NCBI RefSeq assembly: GCF_900964775.1
Contig: NC_041820.1
Location: forward strand, 8,497,001 to 8,561,000
Direction: 5' to 3'
Length of the DNA: 64,000 bases
Source: Scleropages formosus
Taxonomy: Eukaryota > Chordata > Actinopteri > Osteoglossiformes > Osteoglossidae
The number at the start of each line of letters is the position of its first letter. The stretch's first letter is position 1. Below, one piece after another: positions 53,699 to 64,000 of this stretch. The notes beneath the pieces are model-generated. The model did not search any database, had not been told where the DNA came from, and was given only the letters and a program-made list of their open reading frames with translations. Made by a program: the position numbers and the translations under genes.

Positions 53699-53925
53699 GG
53701 GGGGCGTGGTGGCATGGTGGCGCAGTGGGTTGGACCACAGTCCTGCTCTCCGGTGGGTCTGGGATTCAAGTCCTGCTGGGGGTGCCTTGCGATGGACTGG
53801 TGTCCCGTCCTGGGTGTGTCCCCTCCCCCTCCGGCCTTACGCCCTCTGTTACCGGGTAGGCTCTGGTTCCCTGTGACCCTGTATGGGACAAGCGGTTCTG
53901 AAAGTGTGTGTGTGTGTGTGTGTGA
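53699..53925 (+). repeat. Group-A SINE joined to a group-B tail
   Basis: A normal group-A body and GT tail is followed at once by GTTCATTGGAAGTTGCTTTG GAGAAAAGTGTCTGCTAAAT (to about 53972), the tail of group B, with no group-B head or core on the other side. Confidence 0.88.
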
Positions 53926-53999
53926 GTTCATTGGAAGTTGCTTTGGAGAAAAGTGTCTGCTAAATTAACAAATACCAGTAAGCAGTTATTGTGTACAAC

Positions 54000-54640
54000 T
54001 TAGCAGTGTCATGACTGCACTTGCATTGCAACCACCAGTACCTGACTCTGCTTAAGCCTGTGACCTCATGGCAATTGGAGCAGTGGGCTACAAGAACCAT
54101 CCCCAGCTCCTTCCAAGTTGCAGAATCTCTTTGCGATAACAGTCCCTCCTGTGATCATGACTCTTCTGCAGTACCCTGTCAACTGGTCTCCTAGTTCCCT
54201 TGTCCTTCTTCCTGTCTCCTATGGCATTGACCCTCACAACAACCTCAAATTCTCCTCACGTACAACGACTGAGTGCTGGATTCACCATGATTGTTCCTGA
54301 CTACAAGTACTGTCTTGTCCCAAAAACCTTAGCAATAAAGGATCCTGCACCTGAAACCACAGCTGGCTCCCTGGTCTGCTCTGAGTGACAAGTAATTAAA
54401 TAGCAGTCATCTTTTAATACTTGAAGCAGCCTGCCTAAATAAATAAAGCAGCAGAGTAGCTCCAGCAAAAGCTGTGGTTTTACCAGTTAGACCACTTACA
54501 TTCTGTTACTGTAACTAGACATCAAGAAGCACAACATAAGGAAACAGACAAACTTCAAAACAGACAGTAGGCAGATTGACGATCTACTTTGGTGCAATTA
54601 CATCAAAAACAGTCAAATCTCTTGAGTCTGTTTATTGTGC
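54000..54640. other. Intergenic, unclassified
   Basis: Moderately GC-balanced DNA at 54000-54400 with a few short ORFs, none with a recognisable motif. It may be an unnamed repeat. Confidence 0.4.
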
Positions 54641-54659
54641 ATCATAATAATAATAATAA

Positions 54660-54885
54660 TAGAGACAGCTGGTAGCATAGTGTTTACAACTGCTGCTTTT
54701 GGATCTGAAGGTTGCAGGTTTGAATCTCACCTCTGGCTGTGATACCCTTGAGCAAGGTACTTACCCTCAATTGCTCCAGTAGAATTACCCAGCTGTTTAA
54801 ACGGGTAAATAGTTGTAAATAGATGAACACGGTAAGTTGCTTTTGAGAAAAGCATCAGCTAAATAAATAAATGTAAAAAAAAATC
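54660..54885 (+). repeat. Group-C SINE, complete
   Basis: Head ACAGCTGGTAGCATAGTGTT, B box GGTTTGAATCTCACCTC, then CCCTTGAGCAAGGTACTTACC, ACCCAGCTGTTTAAACGGGT and the L2-type tail ending AAATAAATAAATGTAAAA. Confidence 0.85.
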
Positions 54886-55183
54886 TGCCACCACAGCCAA
54901 CAGATTGGTTTAGGAATGAAAACTTTACAGTACTGGGGTCCCACATTAAAATGAACTTTTCTAGCTGCTCATTTGACTATATAGGACATACACTATACAC
55001 TATTTGCCAAATATACACATCAGGGTATTCTTATCAGGGCAACTCAGAGCTTATTTCTTTCTCAAAACACTACAGCAGAAGCCTGGAGTGGGTGTGAACT
55101 GACAGAAGTCTGGCCACAAGTCATGTTTTTACCTGCTGGTAGTCCAGTTCACTGGTTCACAAAAGTAGCAACATACCAACACA

Positions 55184-55430
55184 GACACACACACAGACAC
55201 ACACACACACACACACAGTCTGTTCTGCTTGTCCCAGTACAGGATCACAGGGAGCCGGAGCCTAACCCGGCAACACAGGGCATAAGGCTGGAGGGGAAGG
55301 GGACACACCCAGGACGGGACACCAGTCTGTCGCAAGGCACCCCAAGCAGGACTCGAACCCCAGACCCACCAGAGAGCAGGACCCAGTCCAACCCACTGCA
55401 TCACCGCGCCACCACATCCCCCTTCCCCCG
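55184..55430 (-). repeat. Group-A SINE with 12-bp target-site duplication
   Basis: CATACCAACACA at 55172-55183 and 55431-55442. Long interrupted (CA)n tail. Confidence 0.94.
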
Positions 55431-55468
55431 CATACCAACACATTTAAATAAATATATAACCTCAAATA

Positions 55469-55677
55469 CACACACACACACTGTCTGAACCGCTTGTCCC
55501 ATATGGGGTCACAGGGAGCCAGAGCCTAACCCAGCAACACAGGGCAAAAGGCTAGAGAGGAAGGGGACACACCCAGGATAGTATGCCAGTCCATCACAAG
55601 GCACCCCAAGCAGGACTTGAACCCTAGCCCCACTGGAGAGCAGGACCTGGTCCAACCCACTGCGCTACCGCACCCCC
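55469..55677 (-). repeat. Group-A SINE with perfect 13-bp target-site duplication
   Basis: ATAACCTCAAATA at 55456-55468 and 55678-55690. It inserted only about 40 bases from the previous copy in the same orientation. Confidence 0.94.
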
Positions 55678-55994
55678 ATAACCTCAAATATTAAAATAGC
55701 ATCAACTTTTATGGTTTTAGAAACAATAACAAATAAGTATAGATTATTTGTGTCAACTGAAATCAAGGGTCTACTGTAGCATTTGTTTAGATTGTCTTAT
55801 AAAAGAAATGCACTCTTGTTTGCTTGTATATGGGCATTTTTGACATGAAAAGAATAACCTAATACTGCATTCCCTTTGGTCTTATACCTCCTGCTGTATG
55901 GGGTTTAATTTTCTCCTTTCATGACCAGTTAAATAAAAGGCCTCAGGTAAACTTAAAAAAATTGCTTCATATTTATAGAAATATTTGTGGTGCA

Positions 55995-56195
55995 AGAGGG
56001 CGTGGTGGCGCAGTGGGTTGGACTGGGTCCTCCTCCTCTCTGGTGGGTCTGGGTTTCGAGTCCCGCTTGGGGTGCCTTGCAGTGGACTGGCGTCCCGTCC
56101 TGGGTGTGTCCCCTCCCCCTCCGGCCTTACGCCCTGTGTTGCCGGGTTATACTCCGGTTCCCCCGCGACCCTGTATGGGACAAGTGGTTCTGAAA

Positions 56196-56254
<59 letters not shown>
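55995..56254 (+). repeat. Group-A SINE with perfect 13-bp target-site duplication
   Basis: TATTTGTGGTGCA at 55982-55994 and 56255-56267. The GT tail is about 28 units long. Confidence 0.95.
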
Positions 56255-56257
<3 letters not shown>

Positions 56258-56675
56258 TTGTGGTGCACATACAATTATACAATAAAATAAAGGGAAAGAA
56301 AAATCCAAGTCTTAAAAAGAAACTTCACATACTATGTGTTGTACACATTTGTATTTGTAGAGTTTATTTACTGTGAAATATGACTTTGTTATTAAGATAA
56401 ACTCCATAACAATTAAACACAGTTAATACTGACAACACTGTTAATATCTGACTCAATTCACATTAGGCAGGACCCAAAAAGAAGTTGTTGTTCTGCCTAC
56501 AAGTCTAGTCTTGTTGCATTGGATGAGATACAGTGAAGTTGGTGACTGCATGAAGAAACAAAGCTATTTGACATGAAAGAAGATGGAATGTTTGCCTAGG
56601 GGTGGAGATGGCAGAGTTTGCCAAAAGCGCAGTGAACCAGTAAACAACCCTTGCAAGTTCACCATTTTCAGTGCT

Positions 56676-56683
56676 TATAAAAG
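56676..56683 (+). promoter_or_regulatory. TATA box of the calpain gene
   Basis: TATAAAAG in GCTTATAAAAGGAGG. It is 80 bases before a good splice donor (AAG|GTAAGG at 56763), which fits a short non-coding first exon. Confidence 0.55.
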
Positions 56684-56705
56684 GAGGGCAAAAGCTTTGG
56701 ACCGA

Positions 56706-56762
56706 TATTTCTACGACAGACTTCACTTACTGTGTGTTTCTTATAGCTCACGTTAAGAAAAG
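56706..56762 (+). other. Probable non-coding first exon of the calpain gene
   Basis: Inferred from the TATA box 25-30 bases upstream and the donor AG|GTAAGG at 56762/56763. The next acceptor, TTCTTCTAG at 57622-57630, lies nine bases before the start codon. The exon 5' end is an estimate. Confidence 0.45.
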
Positions 56763-56908
56763 GTAAGGTTACTATCTGTGCTATGTGTTGAACTTTTGCT
56801 ATTGTCACTTGTTTTCTGCTACAGCCAGAAGGGCAATTCCTTCAATGTGTGAATCATAACAGCAGAAGCTTATTTTTTTTTTTTTACTACAGCTACTTCA
56901 GCATTGGA

Positions 56909-57091
56909 AGGGGGTGCAGTGGCACAGTGGGTTGGTACTGGGTCCTGCTTTCCGGTGGGTCTGGGGTTTGAGTCCTGCTTGGGGTGCCCTGTGATAGACT
57001 GGTCTCCTGTCTTGGGTGTGTCCCCTCCCCCTCCTGTGTTGCCGGGTAGGCTCCGGTTCCCCGCGACCCCGTCTGGGACAAGCGGTTCTGA

Positions 57092-57126
<35 letters not shown>
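56909..57126 (+). repeat. Group-A SINE in calpain 5' intron
   Basis: The body has a gap in the CTCCGGCC part. Its 3' flank TAATTAGACTGCTTTGCTGA matches the reverse of 33450-33490. Confidence 0.9.
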
Positions 57127-57639
57127 TGTCTGTAATTAGACTGCTTTGCTGAAGAAAGGATGATGCAAAAAATTCAGTTTTTGTTTATCGAAAAAAATTA
57201 CTTGGGTTTTTGATTTTACAATTTCAATGCATTAAAATAATAATAATAATAAAAATATCCAGCAAGAAATTTCAACGCAATTGTACTAAGGAAATACATG
57301 TTATAATTCGGTTAGTTCATGTGTCAAATCGTCACCTATAGGCCTTTTACACTTAAAACACTGTCTCTGAAAGATTCAGTTACTTGCCTAATACTTTGGT
57401 GTGTTAAACTGGTATCATGTGTGCTTGATCACTTCATTCTTCTTTGTATCTATTCCAAAGAAAAAAAGCTATCAGTTTCCCACATAGCTTATTTATATAG
57501 GTGAGTATTTACAGAAGCAATAGTGATTAAAGCTAAGGAAAGCAACAATAATGGCTCTCCCATTGTTTGAGTCTTTAGAGCTGTGATCACTGCCCTCAAC
57601 CTCTTCATTCATCTCTTTTTTTCTTCTAGATTGACAAAA

Positions 57640-57965
57640 ATGCCTCCTCCTGGTGTGATTCTGGACATTATTGAGCACCGTAGGAGGGTTGAAGGAGCAG
57701 GAAGCCTCAAAAACCCTGTTAAATTTCATAGGCAAGACTTCCACACACTGCGCCAGTACTGCCTGGACAACAGGCTAAGGTTCACTGATGGCAGCTTCCC
57801 CCCAGACAGCAGCTCCATTGGTCCCGGTGTACTGAAGGACCATGATTTGGCCAGGGTGGTCTGGAAAAGACCATGGGTATGTTGTACCTTTGTCATTTTA
57901 CTGAGATGTCATTTCCACTTATGGTCTTCATGATGAAAGGACTCGTAACAAATCAATAGTGAGGT

Positions 57966-58045
<80 letters not shown>

Positions 58046-61000
58046 GAATTCAAGAAATGTCTGTGCAGTTCGTCTGCGCATGTTACTCTTTCCTTTGCCT
58101 TTTCTAACCTTTAGCACAATATTTCTGAGTTTCTTCGGTGGTTGAGAGACAAATGAGATGTGAAGCTGCATGGCAACTTTACGTCTCCAAGACTTGTGTT
58201 TTGAATATGTTCTCATAAGTGTTAGTTGAGGGCTTGTTAAGCAAATTTTACAGCACAAATTACATTTTGCATCCACATTGTTATAGAAGGACTCCTTACT
58301 GTTTAACAGAAACCTACACTCCATGAACTGTGATGCTGATCTTTCTGTTTTATTTTGTTTTAATTTTTCACAATTAGATCAAAGATTAAAAACCACATTT
58401 TGCCCCTTTGAAGTTGTCTGAAATAACCAAAATGCCTTGCTGTGCAGAGGTGATTCAATAAAACATTGCAATTTATATATTGTATTGCAGAAAATTGTGC
58501 AAAACCCATGTTTAATTGTGCAAGGAGTTTCAAGGTTTGACTTTATGCAGGGGAAAGTAGGTAAGGTTTACAATATTTATTAATTTTTTTGCACATTTAT
58601 TCATTAAACCAACACTTTCCTCCAGAGCAAATTACAATGTTAAGCTGCTTAAAATCATTTACCCTGTTTTATACAGCTGGATAATTTTTAATAGAACAAT
58701 TAAAAACAGATATGGTACTTAAGGGTACCACAGGTGGAGGTGGAACTTGAACCTGTAACCTCCGGGTACAGAGAGAACTGCTCTAACCCCTACATTACTG
58801 GCTGTCACTATACTTTGTTTTCTACTTCTTCAGTATAGAGAAGCACAGTTCAACACGTCCAACACAGTTAAACTTGGAATTTTTATTTGTTTCACAAATG
58901 ACTTCATATTTCAGTGCACTGAATTACAACATGCTAGTAAAGTGGCAGTGTATGCATTAAAATGCAAGAACTCATCATTAAAATTTCATTCACTATATTC
59001 TCAAAAATTTAACTTGGCTCTTTTCATCTGCAGGTGATTGCTGGTTTCTGGCTGCTATTGGCGCAATGACATTTCAGACGAGAATATTGGAACAAGTGCT
59101 GCCAATTGACCAAGGATTTGGAAATGATTATGCTGGAATCTTCCACTTCAGGGTAAAGTTCAAATTAACAGCAAAATTACTTGTTGAAAATATTTTAGCC
59201 TTCGTATATCTCAAGGTTACTCATAATACTAAGAACAAAGACTTCATAAAAAAAAATTGAAACGGAGTAACCCAGATGAGTGTAGAATTTTTATAGTACA
59301 CATGTAAACGCTATAACATATTTATAGTATAAAAATAAAGAGCTACTGATTTTTTTTTGACATTTCCATTACATACTCCACTTGTAAGTTAACTGCAATG
59401 TTCTGAAAGACACCAAATTAAAAGGCACTAATGTCCATGTACTTGTTCTATTTTTACTTTTATGTATAAACAATTTGAGCCCTCACTTTATTTTCACTGG
59501 CTGCCGGTGACCAAGGGTATATATTAAAATAAACATTTCTTTATTTTTCAGTTCTGGAGATTTGGGAAATGGGTGGACGTCGTGATTGATGATAAGTTGC
59601 CAACATTAGATGGCAAATTAATCTTTGTTCATCCGAATAGAGACAATGAGGTAGAGTACTGGGCTCCGTTGTTGGAGAAAGCCTATGCCAAGTAAGGAAC
59701 TTCATCTCTTTCAATCTTAGATCATGCAAAATACGTCACAGGGTAAACCCTGTCTTTGAGAAAAAAGAGCTATGGCTCCATAACTCTTTATGTCATTGAT
59801 GTCTCCTTTCTATTTCACTTTCAGAGTCTGTGGGTCCTATGCTGATGTGATAGCTGGGAGTGTGTCAGAGGGATTGATGGACTTTGTTGGGGAGGCATAT
59901 GTGGGATTCATACTGAAACCTGCACTCTCATACCTCTGGGATCTCATGGATAGAGCTAAGAAATACGTATCCCTAATGGGATGTGCAACCCTTGCAGTGG
60001 TGAGTCCTGCTCATTTTTTTAATAGAACTGTAACCCCTGCACCACCTGCTCCTCATGGTTGTAATTCTGTATTCAGCCAAAGAGGAAAATCTACAAGTTC
60101 TACTTGATGGAAACACTCTCTCTTACAATAAAGTGTTTTGTCTATCATGTGGTTTTGCTGTATCTTTCAGACACCTGGGGAAGATACAGAGTTACCAAAT
60201 GGCTTAGTAGCTGGTCATGCTTATGCTGTCACAGGAGTTGCACAGGTTTGTTAAGAAAGAGCTATAATTTTTTTTGTAGTGTGTAAGAAATGGATACATT
60301 AATTATATAAGTATTAATTAAAATAACTGCTTCATCGTGTTTCTGCAGGTGATAAGTCACGGACATCCCATGAAGCTGGTGAGGGTGTGGAATCCATGGG
60401 GATTTACAGAATGGAAGAATGACTGGAGTGACAAGTGAGAACCTGTGAACTTCTTCCTTCAATGCTTTTCTGATGTGTAGATGGTCTGCACTTATAAAAG
60501 GTCATCATTTATACTAGAGCACGGTAGATTCATTATGAAGCCCGTAATTCATTTATGTGTGAGTCATGTCTCAGAAACAAATGGAACTTTAAACATTTTC
60601 ATCCATTTCAGTAAATAAAACCAACTGTTCAAGTACAAGTCTTGTCCAGCATGTTTGGTCAGGATGTGTGATCCCTTGAGACCATTTCTTTAAAATTCCA
60701 TATGCACATAACTACTCAAGTCCATTACTCTTGTGATTTATTTACTCAGATTGTTTCGTTGATCTATATCTTTTTAATGGTAGATCTCCCTTGTGGCAAA
60801 CAGTCAGTGAGGAGAACAGAAGAAAGTGCCTGAAAGATGCCGACAATGGAGAATTCTGGTAAGGATATATTATTTTCCAGAAATGCATAAATTCTGGGCT
60901 CTAGTTCATTACTTCTGACTCAGCATGATACAACAGAAATACAGGTTGAAAAATTACAAATAAAAAAGGCTTCCTTTGTCACAAGTTTTATTTCTTTTTT

Positions 61001-63964
61001 TTTTCCAGGATGTCAATGCAGGATTTCCTGGAAAATTTTTGTGAATTGCACATTTGCTCTCTTTCTCCGGATTATTTGGATGATTCCGAGTGTTGCTGGA
61101 CCTCTTCCACTCAAGAGGGTAGATGGGTTGCAGGAGTCACAGCTGGGGGATGTACTGATCACATGGGTACTTGATAAATTTCTACTTTAACGTGTTCCTT
61201 TTCTTAACTAAAAGACTATTTTGACAACCTCTTAGTTGGAAAACCTTTTAACTCCCACCTATTTCACTATACGTGTAATGGAGATTGCAGATACTTTGGG
61301 ACTATATTAGTATGCTTAATTATTCACTTTTTTTGAAATGTCTAGCTCATGAACAACTTTCAAAGGCCTCTGCCTTACAGTTCATAACACACATAGTTTT
61401 CAACTGATTGAAAACCTGCAATCAGGCTGAAGACATAGGCAGTCTCTGTGGAGTTTGAATGTTCTCCCCGTGTCTGCATGGGTTTCCTCTAGGTGCTCTG
61501 GTTTCCTCTCACAGTCCAAAGATGTGCTGTTCAGGTGGATTAAGGATTCTAAAGTGACCCATAGTACGTGTGTTTGTGTGTGTAAGTGATAGAGAGGAAG
61601 TGTGGTTCACTGGTGTATGGATGAGTGACTCATTGTAAGCAGTGTATCTGGTGAATGAGGTGTGGGCTGACACTACTGCATAGTGTTCATTGGAAGTTGT
61701 TTTGGAGAAAAGCATCTGCTAAATGAATAAACGTAAATGTAATGTAATTGTAATGCCATCACCACCTTTGTCCCAGCCATCCAAAACCACTTCTACAAAT
61801 TTGTGAAGTGACGTACACTTGCAGACAGGTGCACTGGGTTAGGGGAAAGTGCCAACCTTGTAGGTTAGTTAGGGCATCTCAAGATGTAGAAGACCTTGTT
61901 TTTGTTTTTGTTTTATTTGGGTTATTTTGGTTACATTATACAGCATTTGAGAGTTGCAGTGGTGTGGCGGGTTTGGCCTGTGCCTGTCTTCTGGTGGGTC
62001 TGGGGTTTGAGCCCTGCTTGGGGTGCCTTGTGGCAGCCTGGCATCCAGTCCTGGGTGTGTCCCCTCCCATTCCAGCCTTGTGCCCTGTGTTGCCGGGTTA
62101 GGCTCCGGCTTGCCGCGACCTTGCTCGGGACAGGCGGTTTCAGTCAATGTGTGGGTGTATATGCTATATTTGTTTGATTTTGATATTTCTTCTTTGGTAC
62201 CCTTCATGTCCCTTTTGCCCATGTGACCTTGTGTGTTTATGGGAAAATGCAGCAATTATAGTTTCATATTCTATATATTCACCTGTTGCGTTGTTATTTT
62301 GTCCCCTTCCTAAGTCTTTCAGTGTCCAAATAATTTTAATGTCACTCCCCTGAACCCCTAGACAAACTGGGGTGTAAACTAACAAGTTCAGTTGCAGTGT
62401 TTTTTTTTTTTCTATTACAGAAACTTTTTGGACAAATCCCCAATATTTGGTGACGGTAGAAAATGAAACTCAGCACACTGAAGATCAAGGCACTGCAAAT
62501 ATGCTGGTGTCCGTTATACAGAAATCTGACAAGAAGCATCGACACCTTGCTACAATGTACCAGATTGGTTTTTACGTTTTTGAGGTTGGTAAAAATTGTC
62601 CCATTACAATCAAAAAACCAAAGCAAAGATAGAAGAAATAGTTATATTTCTTTAATGTGACGGCCACATTTCGGCGGGATATAAAATTATGTTATATTAT
62701 ATACAGAACTGTATATATGTCATCCACAATATGGATAAAGTCCTGAGATCACATAACAGGAAATGATATAACAGGAAATGATGTCATTGAATGACCAACT
62801 GCTAACACAAATGGTGGAAATGGCACAAATGGCACAAATGGCACGTGACATGTCAAAAATGTCACTTTGAAGAGAATGTGCCAACAACAGAATGAAAACA
62901 TGAAACAGGACACCTGAAAATGATCCATCTCAATGTATAGACCTGAAAGAGCAGACTTACTGTAAGTGCAATGAAGACGAAAGAACAAAAATAGCTATTC
63001 AAAACTTACAGAAAAAAATTAATAAGGGCATAAAGCTAATAAAACTGAGGACTAGACTGCAGAAAGCAGCTTCTCTCTGTAACAGATGTGTGTCCCTATT
63101 TCCAGCCCTTCTCGAGAGATTCACTAACTCCGTGCCTATGAAATGACTGTACTGGCTACAGTTTGGCTTGGGTATACCTGTGAAAGTATCCCACTGAAAC
63201 ACCAAAATCACGATACAAGAAATATAGCTATTTCATCTAGTTCCTATGTGCTCACCCATCTTTGCTTTAGTTTTCATATACACCAGGGTATTCTGAGCAC
63301 CCAAACCCTGAACACCTACGTTGTGTTTTTTTCACTATATTCCTTTACAGTCAGTCATTCAGTTTTTAAATACCTTTCAATATGTTATATTACAGAGAAG
63401 GTCACAGAATTGTTTTCTTTTTCTTGTACAGGTGCCCCCAGAAGTAAGTAACCTCTGCTTATTCAAATATTTTTATAAATATAGCGACAATTTTTTTCTA
63501 TATGTATGAATTGTGTAGGGGATGCGGTGGCGCAGTGGGTTGGACCGCAGTCCTGCTCTTCGGTGGGTCTGGGGTTCGAGTCCCGCTTGGGGTGCCTTGC
63601 GACGGACTGGCGTCCCGTCCTGGGTGTGTCCCCTTCCTCCTCCAGCCTTACGCCCTGTGTTGCCGGGTAGGCTCCGGTTTCCTGTGACCCCGTGAGGGAC
63701 AAGCGGTTCTGAAAATGTGTGTGTGAATTGTGTATTATTTACATTTTAACCTCAGTTTCAGAACAGCAAGCAGAGATTTCCTGCCTCCTTCTTCAACACT
63801 CACAAACCTGTCGAGCAGACTAAAACTTTAATCTCTGCTCGAGGGGTTCCAAAATTCTTCTGGCTGAGGCCTGGCCAATACATCATTGTGCCGTCAACAA
63901 AGAATCCAAATGAAGCCAGTGGTTTCCTACTTAAAATATTCTCAAAATTCAAAGTTTTTGTAGA
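57640..63964 (+). CDS. Divergent calpain (cysteine protease), N-terminal and core exons; gene continues beyond window
   Basis: Twelve coding exons join in phase: 57640-57876, 58491-58560, 59034-59152, 59552-59691, 59825-59999, 60171-60245, 60349-60434, 60784-60858, 61009-61166, 62421-62584, 63432-63443, 63756-63964 (about 506 aa). Calpains are calcium-dependent intracellular proteases. The triad is intact: Cys in [11 protein letters not shown], His in GHAYAVTG, Asn in [32 protein letters not shown] and LLEKAYAK are core signatures; GEFWMSMQDF to FLLKIFSKF is the C2-like domain. The 70-bp exon 2 ([21 protein letters not shown]) and exon 5 (MDFVGE for the usual EDFTGG) are diverged, closer to CAPN13/14 than CAPN2/8. 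Exon 11 is a 12-bp microexon (VPPE). Exon 12 could also start at 63762. The penta-EF-hand part lies outside. TATA box and a non-coding exon are upstream. Confidence 0.85.
57966..58043. repeat. (CA)n microsatellite in calpain intron 1
   Basis: About 38 CA units directly following the exon-1 region. Confidence 0.97.
58590..58808 (-). repeat. Group-C SINE in calpain intron 2
   Basis: GCACATTTATTCATTAAACC, TTACCCTGTTTTATACAGCTGG and ACCACAGGTGGAGGTGGAACTTGAACCTG show a reverse complete element. Confidence 0.75.
61424..61745 (+). repeat. Group-B SINE in calpain intron 9
   Basis: Core GTGGAGTTTGAATGTTCTCC ... GGTGCTCTGGTTTCCTCTCA, then ATGGATGAGTGACTCATTG and the L2-type tail GCATCTGCTAAATGAATAAACG. 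The head is worn. Confidence 0.75.
61950..62150 (+). repeat. Group-A SINE in calpain intron 9
   Basis: Diverged copy (GTTGCAGTGGTGTGGCGGGT head; end CTCGGGACAGGCGGTTTCAG) without a long GT tail. Confidence 0.85.
62816..62846. repeat. Short 10-bp tandem repeat
   Basis: Three units of AAATGGCACA in calpain intron 10. Confidence 0.7.
63518..63723 (+). repeat. Group-A SINE, young, with perfect 11-bp target-site duplication
   Basis: TGAATTGTGTA at 63507-63517 and 63724-63734. The body is near consensus. It sits in the intron between calpain exons 11 and 12, about 30 bases before the exon-12 acceptor. Confidence 0.95.
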
Positions 63965-64000
63965 GTAAGTCATTCTTTTTGTGAACACCAAGTGAGAGAT

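Overview
The window looks like ray-finned fish (teleost) nuclear DNA: intron-bearing vertebrate genes, AT-rich intergenic DNA full of CA/GT microsatellites, a Rex3-type RTE LINE with a (GATG)n tail, and dense tRNA-derived SINEs. The order MTARC1 - HLX - HHIPL2 - calpain recalls human chromosome 1q41. A CD93/thrombomodulin pair, which maps to 20p11 in human, lies inside this block. I cannot name the species from the sequence alone.

Layout. 284-410 is the last coding exon of an MTARC (MOSC-domain) gene. 1847-5058 is a full-looking RTE/Rex3 LINE with one open 1058-aa frame and perfect target-site duplications. 6459-9613 is the homeobox gene HLX in four exons. 16368-16661 (-) is a possible small secreted-protein gene. 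22150-23060 is an old L2-type LINE piece. 24416-31874 (-) is HHIPL2, nine coding exons (about 765 aa) that I could assemble with consistent phases. 32.6-38 kb is gene-free and packed with SINEs. 39308-41298 is a two-exon MADF-BESS gene. 43339-45039 (CD93) and 46190-47254 (a short thrombomodulin-like protein) are adjacent single-exon endothelial-type lectin/EGF receptors. 48.5-51.2 kb holds a broken gypsy-like LTR fossil. 57640 to the right edge is the first half of a divergent calpain, twelve coding exons, continuing outside the window.

Repeats. Three SINE groups recur. Group A (about 26 recognisable copies, many with perfect 10-17 bp target-site duplications) has tRNA A and B boxes, a roughly 210-bp body and a (GT)n tail. 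Group B is a longer V-SINE/HE1-like element. Group C has a tRNA-like head and the L2-type tail common in fish SINEs. The 3' half of group A is shared with the longer elements, so the families are modular. In several places two group-A copies share unique-looking 3' flanking DNA.

The points most worth following up are the truncated thrombomodulin with a GPI-signal-like end, the shared 3' flanks of SINEs around 33.4 kb, the small secreted ORF at 16.5 kb, the N-terminally divergent HLX, and the intact LINE whose endonuclease lacks the usual catalytic-glutamate motif. I found no CRISPR array, no independent tRNA or rRNA gene and no prokaryote-style system.
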